A DNA stretch of 64,000 nt from Bacteroidota bacterium. GTDB lineage: Bacteria > Bacteroidota > Bacteroidia > Cytophagales > Cytophagaceae. Of this stretch, positions 1-9,133 are shown piece after piece. The position numbers and the translations under genes are program-made. The stretch is from assembly GCA_023428135.1 (NCBI GenBank), contig JAEYZG010000005.1:124001-188000 (forward strand). Direction: 5' to 3'. Position 1 is the first letter of the stretch; each line of letters begins with the position of its first letter. The notes beneath the pieces were generated by a model. It did not search any database. It worked only from the letters and a program-made list of their open reading frames with translations, and was not told the origin of the DNA.

Positions 1-202
1 CTTAGCTAAAAGCAAATTAGCTTCTATAAAAGGAGTTGGCGAATCAACATTTCAAAAACTGGTAAGCCATTTTGGCTCTGTAAGTAGAATCCGTCAAGCA
101 AGCGTTGAAGAACTATCAAAAATAGTAGGAAAAGCAAAAGCAGAGCTAGTACTATTAAATCTAGCCGGCGAAAAAGAGAGTGATAAACAAGAAGATCAAT
201 AA
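1..202 (+). CDS. uvrC: UvrC C-terminal end (partial, 5' cut by window)
   Basis: The reading frame is open from base 2 to the TAA at 200-202 and encodes about 66 residues. They form a helix-hairpin-helix segment (IKGVGESTFQKLVSHFGS followed by an ASVEELSKIVGKAKAE-type second hairpin), which is the signature C-terminus of UvrC, the excinuclease subunit that makes the dual incisions in nucleotide excision repair. The catalytic GIY-YIG and RNase H-like domains would lie upstream of the window. Other HhH proteins are possible, but the spacing and the KIVGKAKAE ending fit UvrC well. uvrA lies elsewhere in this window. Confidence 0.85.
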   Translation, partial: LAKSKLASIKGVGESTFQKLVSHFGSVSRIRQASVEELSKIVGKAKAELVLLNLAGEKESDKQEDQ

Positions 203-205
203 AAT

Positions 206-237
206 AAAAAAGGAGGTTTAACAACCTCCTTTTTTAT
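206..237. terminator. bidirectional intrinsic terminator between uvrC and gldN
   Basis: An inverted repeat AAAAAAGGAGGTT / AACCTCCTTTTTT with a very short loop sits between the convergent ends of uvrC and gldN. T-runs on both strands allow it to end transcription from either side. Confidence 0.8.
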
Positions 238-262
238 TATAATTTCTATAGTCAGAAATTTC

Positions 263-1123
263 TTAGAATTCCCAAAGGTTATGCTCATACTCAAGAAGCT
301 CGAATGCAGCCCATTGAGCAGCCATGATACCTTTTTGCTGATCTCCACCATAGATGTCTACTAAGTATGCATCGTTTGGATTGGAAACTTTGATGATATA
401 AGAGCTGAATAAACGCAACTCAAATGCATCAGCAAGATTTTTATGCTGCTGATCGTTCTGAGGATTAAACCAAATTGCTTTAGGGTTATCCTTGAAAAGT
501 TTGTTTACTAATTCTTTATACTCAAAAGAAGCAATTGGAGTCTGAATACCTCTGATGTTAGCAGGGTGATCAGCAGGAACGTACACTGTTATTGCGTGAA
601 TATCATAGTACAATCTGGATCTTTGCTTATCGAAGATGATATCTTCTTTTATCTCCATCTGGTATAAATCAGTTGGAAAATAATAGTTAGGACCACCACC
701 GATTGCAGCAATATCCTCCCCGTTTGCCTTCATAATCTCTAACTCTTCTGCACTAAGTTCAGCTTGCTCGGATGGCATTTTTATTCTCTCATTGAATTCT
801 TCAATTGTAAGAGTTTTACCATCATAAAGGGAATCTGTAGCATATGCTTTTATATCACCTCTTTGAACAGCATCGATTAACAAACGAGTTAATTCTCTAT
901 TTTTAGAAAACAAAGGTTTATTTTGCTTTTCTCTAAGATCCAAAGCTCTAATGATTGTCTTCTTATACATGATATCAGACTCATGTATAGGTCTAACAGA
1001 AAATTTGTTATAACCTGTATTTTCAGCTGCAGAATTTCCTTCAGGTGCCTCAGCTGCCTCTTGAGCAATTATCAGGTTTGATGCGAACATCAAACCTGCC
1101 AAAATAACACTAATTTTTTTCAT
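263..1123 (-). CDS. gldN: T9SS ring protein GldN/PorN
   Basis: The 286-residue protein has a Sec signal peptide (MKKISVILAGLMFASNLIIA, cleaved before QE) and the GldN family body. GldN is a periplasmic T9SS component that partners the lipoprotein GldK to form the large ring under the outer membrane; it is needed for secretion and gliding. It is the last gene of the porP-gldK-gldL-gldM-gldN cluster, 18 bp after gldM, and is followed by a strong terminator. Only one gldN-type gene is present here (no adjacent gldO paralogue). Confidence 0.93.
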   Translation of the reverse strand: MKKISVILAGLMFASNLIIAQEAAEAPEGNSAAENTGYNKFSVRPIHESDIMYKKTIIRALDLREKQNKPLFSKNRELTRLLIDAVQRGDIKAYATDSLYDGKTLTIEEFNERIKMPSEQAELSAEELEIMKANGEDIAAIGGGPNYYFPTDLYQMEIKEDIIFDKQRSRLYYDIHAITVYVPADHPANIRGIQTPIASFEYKELVNKLFKDNPKAIWFNPQNDQQHKNLADAFELRLFSSYIIKVSNPNDAYLVDIYGGDQQKGIMAAQWAAFELLEYEHNLWEF

Positions 1124-1141
1124 AACTAAGTAGTTTAGGTA

Positions 1142-2728
1142 TTAGTTAAGCGGGATGTTCTTAATTACAATTCCCAAATTAACCTCTTCCGACTCGTTAA
1201 GGAAGTTAGTTCTCGTAACTTTCTTAACCTCTATCATGATCCTGTCTCCAGGCTGAGCTGCCGCAGCAAACTGAGCTAGGTTACCAGTTTCAGAAGTGAA
1301 AGAAGTTTGAGTAACTGGTCTCTTACCTCTAACAAGGATAGCATCCCACTGAGTGATCTTATATCTTGCATCTTTAGGCAAGAAAGTTTTAAAGCTCTCA
1401 TCAGGAACAGCTTTCATAGTGATAGCTCTAGGACCAGGAGCAGGAACACCTTGCTTCTCATTAACTGGGCTACCGTTAGATAAAGCCTGGATTTCAGGTT
1501 TTGGGATCAATCTAACATTGAACTCTTGTGAGCCAATTGCGTTTCCACTGCTTGCTACATTAAGAGTTACTTTTGCTCCAGTTGGAACTAGAGTAACAAG
1601 ACCTTTAGTCGCACCAGGGATAACTTTAGCACCACTAGCAGAGAATGAAGGACTATAAGTAGAACCTAAAGCAGGAACCTGAACGTTAAGTTCGTTACCG
1701 CAGTTTTTGTAAAGAGCAGAAACTGAAGCAGACTGAATTTGAATTACAGGCTTAGCAACGATATAATCTTCTTCAACTACGAAAGTAGTATCTTTTCCTT
1801 TGTACTTGAAATTGATAGCACCTTTCCATTTTTTCTTAGCATTTCCTTCGCTGTCATATGCTCCGGCAGTTGCAGTAAAAGAAACTTTACCGATTTTTCT
1901 AGCATCAACTTGGATAGCTCTGCCATCTTGGCTCATAGTTGGAGTGATAGCGCTTGAAGAAGCCGCAAGGAACATTTCAGCCTCGTATTTAGTACCTGCT
2001 GCTACAACTTTAGAGTTAGCTCTAACCATCGCAACAACATTATCAAATTTGATATCTGATGCACCTACTTCACTAGCAAGTTTAGAAAGAGCCTCGTTCT
2101 CATACTTAAGAACTTCCGCTTCTTTTTGTGCTAAAACCGCAAGAGCAGCAACCATTGGAGTTTCAGAAAAGTTAAGCTGAGCAAAGTCTTTTCTTGCCTG
2201 ATCTTTATCCTTCATGAACATCGGATCCTCTTTTCCATCCAATGCCAATTTAGGAGCGTTTACACCAAATTTAGCAAGAGAAGCAACATAGTTATTAAGT
2301 TTCTCTTTCAACTTATATGCTTCGCCTTTTTTGCTACCTTCCGGACCAACCATAAAGTTTGCCACTTTTTCTTCTTCCTTAGCACCTTTATAGTTTCCAT
2401 CTTCTTCTTTTCCACCTGTACTTTCGATAAGGTGTTTACGAAGCCCTTCCATATAAGTAATTAGCTCACCAGTTGCAGCTTTTACTTCATCTGCTTTCTT
2501 AACAATATGAGCATCTTTATTACCTTCTTGTTCAACAATTCTTCTGATATTGCTACTTACTTTAGCATTCTCAGCAGTTGTTTTTTCGTTCACGTTCATC
2601 AAACTATCATCAAGAAATTTGAATTTTTGAATGATAGCTGAGCTTACCTGGAGTGCTAACAGTGCTGTTAGAACCAGGTACATCATCCCAATCATTTTCT
2701 GCCTTGGGGTTTCTTTACCTCCAGCCAT
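1142..2728 (-). CDS. gldM: T9SS/gliding motor protein GldM
   Basis: The 528-residue protein has a single N-terminal membrane helix at about residues 13-33 (MIGMMYLVLTALLALQV) after a short cytoplasmic tail, followed by a long periplasmic part. In the family this part consists of a helical domain and successive Ig-like domains (D1-D4). GldM with GldL forms the proton-driven inner-membrane motor that energises T9SS export and gliding; its periplasmic end contacts the GldK/GldN ring. It lies 47 bp downstream of gldL, within the conserved operon order. Confidence 0.95.
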   Translation of the reverse strand: MAGGKETPRQKMIGMMYLVLTALLALQVSSAIIQKFKFLDDSLMNVNEKTTAENAKVSSNIRRIVEQEGNKDAHIVKKADEVKAATGELITYMEGLRKHLIESTGGKEEDGNYKGAKEEEKVANFMVGPEGSKKGEAYKLKEKLNNYVASLAKFGVNAPKLALDGKEDPMFMKDKDQARKDFAQLNFSETPMVAALAVLAQKEAEVLKYENEALSKLASEVGASDIKFDNVVAMVRANSKVVAAGTKYEAEMFLAASSSAITPTMSQDGRAIQVDARKIGKVSFTATAGAYDSEGNAKKKWKGAINFKYKGKDTTFVVEEDYIVAKPVIQIQSASVSALYKNCGNELNVQVPALGSTYSPSFSASGAKVIPGATKGLVTLVPTGAKVTLNVASSGNAIGSQEFNVRLIPKPEIQALSNGSPVNEKQGVPAPGPRAITMKAVPDESFKTFLPKDARYKITQWDAILVRGKRPVTQTSFTSETGNLAQFAAAAQPGDRIMIEVKKVTRTNFLNESEEVNLGIVIKNIPLN

Positions 2729-2775
2729 ATTTTAAACCTTTTCTTTTTCGTTTTTAAAATAATTTCTACTGAAAA

Positions 2776-3576
2776 TTAACCTCTCATTGCAGTTAGCATG
2801 TTACCATACACATTGTTAAGCTGAACAAGGTTCTTAGATAGTTTACCAAGTTCTTCTTTGAACTGAGCAGTATCTTTGCTTGCATCTGCCATGTTTTCCA
2901 TAGCGTGAGAAAGATTACCATAGAATTTGTTCATAGCTCTCAAGTGGTTGTTAGCATCCTGAAGCTCCATTTCATAAACAGCGTTCAATGCACCAAGATT
3001 TTTAGTGATGTTCTGAACTTGTGAATGATATTCTTTAGCATCTACAGAAGCGTTAGCCATTTCTGACATTGCATCTACAGTTTTAGAATATGATTTATTC
3101 ATCTCAAGAAGAGATTTAGATGCCTGTTTAACATTGTTTGCATATTCGTTAGAAGCAACTGAAGCATCAGATAGATCTTTAAGGTTAGAAACAGATGATG
3201 ATAGTGAATTGAAACCAGCACCTAGTTTGTTAACAACATCCTGAGTGATGTTAGCCTCAGAAAGCATGTCATCAAGTCTTCTTGTAAGACCATCGTTAGA
3301 AGCAACTTCGCCTTCTTCCTCTTCTTCATAGTAATCATCAGCCAATTGAGGATAAACTCTCTCCCACTTTGGATCATGAGGTACTGGTTGGAATGAACTG
3401 AAAACGAAAATTAAAGCCTCCACACTAAGACCAACAACAAGCATTGGACCAGCACCTGGCCAGTGCATAATTTTAAACATCGCACCAACAATTACAACTG
3501 CGGCACCAAGTCCGTAGACCATTGGCATGATCTTGTTAAAGAATACATCTTTAAAACCACCTTTGTTTGAACTCAT
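2776..3576 (-). CDS. gldL: T9SS/gliding motor stator GldL
   Basis: The 266-residue protein has two membrane helices at about residues 16-36 and 43-62. Between and within them lie the polar residues K35, H38 and E53, which correspond to the conserved charged residues proposed for proton coupling in GldL. The rest is cytoplasmic, with an acidic run (YYEEEEEGE) at about residues 81-89 and then alpha-helical repeats of about 35-57 residues with recurring K-x-L-x-x-[LM]-N-x-x-Y cores, ending at LNNVYGNMLTAMRG. It pairs with GldM (next gene downstream) as the rotary motor. Confidence 0.95.
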   Translation of the reverse strand: MSSNKGGFKDVFFNKIMPMVYGLGAAVVIVGAMFKIMHWPGAGPMLVVGLSVEALIFVFSSFQPVPHDPKWERVYPQLADDYYEEEEEGEVASNDGLTRRLDDMLSEANITQDVVNKLGAGFNSLSSSVSNLKDLSDASVASNEYANNVKQASKSLLEMNKSYSKTVDAMSEMANASVDAKEYHSQVQNITKNLGALNAVYEMELQDANNHLRAMNKFYGNLSHAMENMADASKDTAQFKEELGKLSKNLVQLNNVYGNMLTAMRG

Positions 3577-3689
3577 TTTCGTAAATTTTTAAATTTTAAG
3601 TGTTTAACAATTAATTATTAGGTAATAGAGTATTATATAGTTTGTGATATACAACTATTGAATTTATTAAATCTTTAAAGGATCTGATT

Positions 3690-4721
3690 TTAAAACTCGA
3701 AACCTGAAGATCTACCAAGATAAGTCATAACACATCTGAAGCCTATGTACGACTTTGTAGTGTCCTGATACTCGAAAGTACGTGTTCCGGTTTCAAGGAA
3801 GTATGCAATATCTTTCCAAGATCCACCGCGAATAATCTTTCTAGGCTCATCGTCATCATAGTAAGTTGGGTTAAGATCCCAAACTACAGGAACAGCGGCA
3901 TCATAATAAGCGTCTTCACACCACTCTGATACGTTTCCTGCCATATCGTACAGGCCGAAGTCATTTGAAAAATAAGAAGCAACTGGTGAGCTATACATGA
4001 AACCATCATCATAATAGTTTCCTCTACCAGGTTTGAAGTTAGCAAGCATACATCCTTTTGCGTTTCTGATGTATGGGTTACCCCAAGGATATTTTGCCAT
4101 ATCTCTTCCACCTCTCGCAGCGTATTCCCACTCTGCTTCTGATGGTAGTCTGAAGTTTGGCATTTTCCAAAGTCCTTGCTCTGCTCTCCAGTTATTCATG
4201 TGTTTAGTTCTCCACTCGCAGAAATATCTTGCAGCGAACCAGTCAACACCAACTACGGGATATTCGTCAAACGCAGGGTGTGCATAGTAATACTCCATCA
4301 TTGGATCACCCATATGGTGAGCAAAATCCTTTACCCAAACAGCTGTGTCAGGATACAATTCAGTTCTGATATATTGTTCACCCAATACGTCAACTGAATC
4401 GCTCAACATTACATCAATAAATTGTCTGTACTCATTGTTTGTAATTTCGGTTTCGTCCATATAGAAACCACCGATGGTCACCTGTTTGTTAAGGTTAATT
4501 TGAGTAGCCGGAACATCCTGATCCGCCTGACCCATGTGGAAAGTCCCCGACGGACATGTTGTCATACCGTATGGCACCGTCATAACCCATCCTTCTCTTC
4601 CCTGAACGCCGACTAGGTCTCCTCCTCCATCGGAAGTACCTCGTCCACATCCCTGAATAAGAATAGAGGCTCCGAACAGTGCAATGTAGCAGAGACTTCT
4701 GATAACACCTATTTTATTCAT
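3690..4721 (-). CDS. gldK: T9SS ring lipoprotein GldK
   Basis: The 343-residue lipoprotein has a lipobox IQGC with Cys25. The body is a formylglycine-generating-enzyme/sulfatase-modifying (SUMF1-like) fold, recognised from FRLPSEAEWEYAARGG, GLYDMAGNVSEWCEDAY and IIRGGSW. In GldK/PorK the fold is structural: the protein forms the periplasmic ring with GldN at the outer membrane. It lies upstream of gldL with a 113-bp spacer and downstream of the PorP/SprF gene. Confidence 0.93.
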   Translation of the reverse strand: MNKIGVIRSLCYIALFGASILIQGCGRGTSDGGGDLVGVQGREGWVMTVPYGMTTCPSGTFHMGQADQDVPATQINLNKQVTIGGFYMDETEITNNEYRQFIDVMLSDSVDVLGEQYIRTELYPDTAVWVKDFAHHMGDPMMEYYYAHPAFDEYPVVGVDWFAARYFCEWRTKHMNNWRAEQGLWKMPNFRLPSEAEWEYAARGGRDMAKYPWGNPYIRNAKGCMLANFKPGRGNYYDDGFMYSSPVASYFSNDFGLYDMAGNVSEWCEDAYYDAAVPVVWDLNPTYYDDDEPRKIIRGGSWKDIAYFLETGTRTFEYQDTTKSYIGFRCVMTYLGRSSGFEF

Positions 4722-4911
4722 AATACACTTGTTTAATTTTCTTTTGTAAATTTTTTGATAATAAATTGTGTTTTAAATTACTAAATTTTTATTTCTTAAA
4801 CGAACTTTTTTAACCTCAATTATAAAAGTCCAAAAAAAACTCAAATAATTGATAAAATGTTTAGAAATGTTGTACAAGTTCTATAAAAAATTTCAATATT
4901 CCAAAATTTTG

Positions 4912-5952
4912 TTAATTTTCTTCGTGCCTGTATCTTGGCGTTCTGATCTTAGGTTTAGGCAATTCCCAAGGTGTCGGAACTATATAGGAGAGCATAATCT
5001 CGTGGGATGTTCTCTTTTTGGCATTTACACCATTTGTTACAAAATCAAATGCATAGCCAATTCTTAACGCATTCATATTTTGTTTATTCTTCAAAAGGTT
5101 CACCCCAACATATAAAATTATATCATCGTTGGAAAGTGTTTTGCCACCCTGATCTACATCTCTTTTTGCAAAAGACTGTCGAGCATTTAAACCCACCCAG
5201 AACTTTTCATTATATGTTCCCAGTGCCCCAAAAAGGTATGTGAACTGGTTCATATCTGTCTGAAAGAATGCAGAAGGCGTTATTTTAAGAGTAGGACCAA
5301 CATCAAAATTGTAAGAACCAGATATATAAAGGTGATTTGCAAGTTTCGAATTAATCGATGGAGTATTATAAGACAGTTTAGTTTCACCCAAATGGTCAAA
5401 GCTCACTCCTCCGCTGAATTTTTTACTCTGATACCATAGACCTACACCAAAATCTGGTTTTGTTTGACGAAATCTATCCTTTGCAGGTTCAACAAGATCC
5501 TTATAGATTTGATCATCTTTATCTACAACGTTATACCAATCAGTTCTGACTCTGGTTGAATAGATACCTGCGCGAGCACCAACGCCCAATACACCTTCTT
5601 TAATTTTAAAATGGTAAGAACCAGAAAGTTGGTATTCTTGATTATTAAGTGGGCCGAGATTATCATTTACAAAATGAAGGCCCACTCCCAACCTCTTATT
5701 AAAATATGGAAGTAGTGAAGAGCCGCTTATTACTGTGCTATATGGTGCAGAACCACTATATTGGGTAGATTGATAGGCCAACCATTGAACCCTTTGCAGA
5801 GCGGTAAATCTCGTTAATCCTTCAGTACCAGCAAAACCCGGATTATAATACAGGGTATTGAACATATACTGACTGAACTGAGCATCTTGTTGGGCAAAAC
5901 CAGCCGATACAAAGATCAGAAAGAAAAACACAGATAGTTTAATTCTTTTCAT
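4912..5952 (-). CDS. porP: PorP/SprF-family T9SS outer-membrane protein
   Basis: The mature N-terminus QDAQFSQYMFNTLYYNPGFAG is the PorP/SprF family hallmark and follows a signal peptide (MKRIKLSVFFFLIFVSAGFA). The rest alternates beta-strands of an outer-membrane barrel. These proteins are accessory T9SS components, often dedicated to particular cargo; this one, placed before gldK, matches the position of porP in Porphyromonas. ATG at 5952 is preferred over the GTG three codons upstream because the signal peptide begins there. Length is about 346 residues. It is probably the first gene of the T9SS operon. Confidence 0.9.
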   Translation of the reverse strand: MKRIKLSVFFFLIFVSAGFAQQDAQFSQYMFNTLYYNPGFAGTEGLTRFTALQRVQWLAYQSTQYSGSAPYSTVISGSSLLPYFNKRLGVGLHFVNDNLGPLNNQEYQLSGSYHFKIKEGVLGVGARAGIYSTRVRTDWYNVVDKDDQIYKDLVEPAKDRFRQTKPDFGVGLWYQSKKFSGGVSFDHLGETKLSYNTPSINSKLANHLYISGSYNFDVGPTLKITPSAFFQTDMNQFTYLFGALGTYNEKFWVGLNARQSFAKRDVDQGGKTLSNDDIILYVGVNLLKNKQNMNALRIGYAFDFVTNGVNAKKRTSHEIMLSYIVPTPWELPKPKIRTPRYRHEEN

Positions 5953-5983
5953 AAAAGACACCTTGGGATAATAAATCCAGTTC

Positions 5984-5991
5984 CAAAACTA
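5984..5991 (-). promoter_or_regulatory. candidate -7 element upstream of the porP-gldKLMN operon
   Basis: Read on the minus strand the octamer is TAGTTTTG, a match to the Bacteroidota TAnnTTTG -7 consensus, about 32 bp before the ATG at 5952. No convincing -33 TTG is seen at the expected spacing, so this is a weak call. Confidence 0.4.
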
Positions 5992-6095
5992 AATATTTTT
6001 AAATTAAATATAAATAAAATTAAAAAAGAAAAAAACACTTCTTTTCCAATGAGGGGGTTTTGATAACTAGGTTGCCTTACCTCTTACGGATAATT

Positions 6096-6884
6096 TTATT
6101 TAATGTTATTGGCTTTCTTTATATATAGCTCTAAGGCTCCGGTCATTGAAGGCGCATTTGGTAACGGAGCTTCTATGTCCAATATTAATCCTGCATCTTT
6201 CACCGCCTTTGCCGTAGTAGGACCAAATGCTGCTATCCTTGTTTTATTCTGCTTGAATTCAGGAAAATTGGTAAATAGAGAGTTAATCCCTGAAGGACTA
6301 AAGAATGCTATTATATCATAATTAACTTCAGCGAGGTCAGACAAATCACTTGGAACTGTCTCATAAATTACTGCTTCGCTGAATTTGAATCCGTTATCTT
6401 TAAGAAATAAAGGAATTTCTTCTTTTCTGATATTGGAACAAGGATATAAATAGAATTCGTTTTTATGCTTTTTCAGAATTTCCTCAAGATCTTTTGCAGT
6501 TTTTTGACCCACAAAAATCTTTCTCTTTCTAATTACTATATACTTCTGAAGGTAGTTTGCTGTTTGCTCAGAAATACAAAAATATTTCATTTCTGCCGGC
6601 ACTTCTATTCTTCCCTCTGCACAAAGCCTAAAAAAATTATCTACTGCATTACGGCTTGTGAAGATGACTGCGGTATGTGCGAGTATCTCTATCTTTTGCT
6701 TTTTAAACTCTTTAAAATCAAGTGCCTTAATCTCAATAAACGGCCTAAAATCAATTTTCAGCTTATATTTCTCAGCTAATCCGTAATAAGGCGACTTATC
6801 GTCTGTCGGTTTGGGCTGTGTTACTAAGATACTTGATACTTTTGTATATCTATCCTTTAGCTCTTTTTCTTTAATTTCACTCAT
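6096..6884 (-). CDS. hemD: uroporphyrinogen-III synthase
   Basis: The 262-residue protein has the two-lobed HemD pattern: ILVTQPKP near the start, HTAVIFTSRNAVDNFF in the first lobe, and the second-lobe segments YDIIAFFSPSGINSLF and RIAAFGPTTAKAVKDAG. The enzyme inverts ring D and cyclises hydroxymethylbilane to uroporphyrinogen III in haem synthesis. Sequence conservation in the family is low, but these motifs and the adjacent DUF4271 gene (a common Bacteroidota pairing) support the call. It ends 143 bp before porP. Confidence 0.88.
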   Translation of the reverse strand: MSEIKEKELKDRYTKVSSILVTQPKPTDDKSPYYGLAEKYKLKIDFRPFIEIKALDFKEFKKQKIEILAHTAVIFTSRNAVDNFFRLCAEGRIEVPAEMKYFCISEQTANYLQKYIVIRKRKIFVGQKTAKDLEEILKKHKNEFYLYPCSNIRKEEIPLFLKDNGFKFSEAVIYETVPSDLSDLAEVNYDIIAFFSPSGINSLFTNFPEFKQNKTRIAAFGPTTAKAVKDAGLILDIEAPLPNAPSMTGALELYIKKANNIK

Positions 6885-6899
6885 TATCTCAATACCTTA

Positions 6900-8081
6900 T
6901 TAATATTTTATAACGTCAGATGCCAATAGTTTAGTAATTACAATAAAAGGCAGTATTTCACTGATACAAAGGTAAGAAAATAAATAAAGATTTCTATAGT
7001 TGGAAAACTTAAATATGATATAGGAAACCTTTAGTATTAACAGAAAGAAGATTATCAACAAGATAATTGTCAAAGCCGTTATGGACATAAACGGGTGAAA
7101 ATTATTCAATGATAACAAAACTAAAACAACCGGAACAACAAATAGGTTGACTTTGAGCATAATAGATAAAAACTCATAAAAATGAAATGTGATGAGTTTA
7201 TTAAGGTCAAATATCCATCCGAGAAATGTAATTAGTAAATATTTAACGATTATAAGAAAGATTATCATCAGAGTTGACAATGTAAACTGTGAGAATAACG
7301 ACAAATCCGGGGTTTTTACTAACGTAAGAAATTTGACAAAGTCTTCGCTTTCTTTGTTGGAAAATATCAGAGTACTAAGTGAAAATGCATTTAAAATAAT
7401 TACCAACAAGAGTGGGAAATCAATAATTCGACTACTCAATAACTCTTCTGATGCACTTAGTGAAAATTCAGATTTTTGAAAAAAGAGAGAAAACGATTTT
7501 GGAAATCTATTTTTCAAAATTGCAATTATGGCAAATGAACTTATAAAAAGTGCCATAACCAGGTCTCCCAGGAAATTTTGCTTTTTAGCCTCTATTTTAA
7601 TTGCTGGCGCTGAATCAACCTGTTTTTCAGGGAAATAACCTATAAAAACAGCGCCGTCATTAAAAGAAGCATCAGGCTGATATATGGTAAGTAAATCCTT
7701 CCTCCCTCCTATTGTCTTCTTTAGAAGATCTTTTATTGGAATCGCAACATCCTGGTATTTGGATTCTACATTAGTATAATACAATTCATTGTTTATAAAT
7801 AATGATAATTTGGGAGCTGCTTTTACCTGAAGGTGATATCCGGCATATTTGTCCAGATCAATCCATTGAAAAACGAAATGGCTTTTCTGAGACTTTCCTT
7901 TTATGAAAGGTACGTAACCATTTATATCTGCATTATAAATTTTCCAATCTGAGCTTAGATCTTTTACAATTTTAAATTCATTTTCAGCGGAAATACCCCA
8001 TTGAGGGAGCAAAGTCGCCAAAATTAAAAATAAAATGCCCTTAACGAGGCTGATTTTGTTTCCAGATTTATGCACTAGCAT
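6900..8081 (-). CDS. DUF4271 membrane protein
   Basis: The 393-residue protein has a signal-like N-terminus (about residues 14-31), a soluble extracytoplasmic segment to about residue 165, and then about six to seven membrane helices, the first near residues 170-188. The C-terminal membrane part fits the DUF4271 family, which sits beside hemD in many Bacteroidota; its function is unknown. The gene overlaps the upstream glycosyltransferase gene by 14 bp and precedes hemD by 15 bp, so the three are probably co-transcribed. Confidence 0.75.
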   Translation of the reverse strand: MLVHKSGNKISLVKGILFLILATLLPQWGISAENEFKIVKDLSSDWKIYNADINGYVPFIKGKSQKSHFVFQWIDLDKYAGYHLQVKAAPKLSLFINNELYYTNVESKYQDVAIPIKDLLKKTIGGRKDLLTIYQPDASFNDGAVFIGYFPEKQVDSAPAIKIEAKKQNFLGDLVMALFISSFAIIAILKNRFPKSFSLFFQKSEFSLSASEELLSSRIIDFPLLLVIILNAFSLSTLIFSNKESEDFVKFLTLVKTPDLSLFSQFTLSTLMIIFLIIVKYLLITFLGWIFDLNKLITFHFYEFLSIMLKVNLFVVPVVLVLLSLNNFHPFMSITALTIILLIIFFLLILKVSYIIFKFSNYRNLYLFSYLCISEILPFIVITKLLASDVIKY

Positions 8082-9108
8082 TTTCTCGTTTTGATCTCAA
8101 ATAAAAGATTTCGATTACTCCTGTAATTAAAAAACCATATCCTATCATTAAAAATAGTAAATAGTTATTTTCCAGATTAGAAAAAACATTAACTCCCAAA
8201 ATGGCAAAAAGGTTAATCAAAGCAAGTAAAAATACTGTCATTACCTGAGAAAAGCCAAGATCCATAAGCCTGTGGTGGATATGATTTTTATCCGGAGAGA
8301 ATGGAGATGCCCCATTTAGGATTCTTAGCATAAAAACTCTTAGTGTATCCATTATAGGAATTATTAACACAGCGATCGCAATTGATGGGGAAGCTTCAAA
8401 AGCCTCCATTCTAACAAATTGTATTCCAAGAATCGATAAAATGAAACCCGATACCAAAGAGCCGGTATCTCCCATAAATATAATTGCTTTGTGAAAATTA
8501 TATCTTAAAAATCCGATAATTGATCCCAACAGGCTGAAGGCAACATAGGCATATGGACCAAAAGCTTCTCCTCCATACAAATAAAAGTAGACTCCAAAAG
8601 TAGAAGTGATGATCATTACAATTACTCCTGCAAGTCCATCGACACCATCAATAAGGTTAATTGCATTTGTAATACCAATTATAACAAGGAAGGTCACAAC
8701 GTAGCTAATACCATGATCTACCTCATATAATCCCAACATTCCTTTAAAGTCCGATATTCTTATATCTGCAACAAACATGACAATACCTGCAGCAAGTACC
8801 TGTACAAAAAACTTCTTAAATGCCGAAACCGGAACCACATCATCTTTTAATCCAATAAAAAAAATGATTATGGATCCTGCCAAAACTTGTTGCACACCAT
8901 TTTCCAGTGAGCCGAAAATAGTTAATGCTGACATAAATCCAGCAAAGATTGCCAGTCCACCCAATCGAGGTGTTAGTGATTCATGGACTGTGCGCAAATT
9001 TGGTTCATCCAATAATTTTTTGATGTGCGCAACATAAATTATTGAAGGAATTGCAAATACTGCGATCAGAAAGGCCCAACAAAACGAAAGGACTGAATTA
9101 TAAAGCAT
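8068..9108 (-). CDS. WecA/MraY-family undecaprenyl-phosphate sugar-1-phosphate transferase
   Basis: The 346-residue polytopic membrane protein has the family motifs in order: PRLGG (about 47-51), the DD pair at 89-90 (GLKDD), NAINLIDGVDGLAG (148-161), FMGDTGS (211-217) and the terminal DKNHIHHRL (273-281). Such enzymes move a GlcNAc-1-P-type sugar phosphate from a UDP-sugar to the polyprenyl phosphate carrier on the inner face of the membrane, starting O-antigen, capsule or related glycan assembly. The HIHHRL ending and the absence of mur/fts neighbours favour WecA/TagO over MraY. The exact sugar is not known. Confidence 0.88.
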   Translation of the reverse strand: MLYNSVLSFCWAFLIAVFAIPSIIYVAHIKKLLDEPNLRTVHESLTPRLGGLAIFAGFMSALTIFGSLENGVQQVLAGSIIIFFIGLKDDVVPVSAFKKFFVQVLAAGIVMFVADIRISDFKGMLGLYEVDHGISYVVTFLVIIGITNAINLIDGVDGLAGVIVMIITSTFGVYFYLYGGEAFGPYAYVAFSLLGSIIGFLRYNFHKAIIFMGDTGSLVSGFILSILGIQFVRMEAFEASPSIAIAVLIIPIMDTLRVFMLRILNGASPFSPDKNHIHHRLMDLGFSQVMTVFLLALINLFAILGVNVFSNLENNYLLFLMIGYGFLITGVIEIFYLRSKRENASA

Positions 9109-9133
9109 GCACTTTGAGAAAGAAACAAAATAA

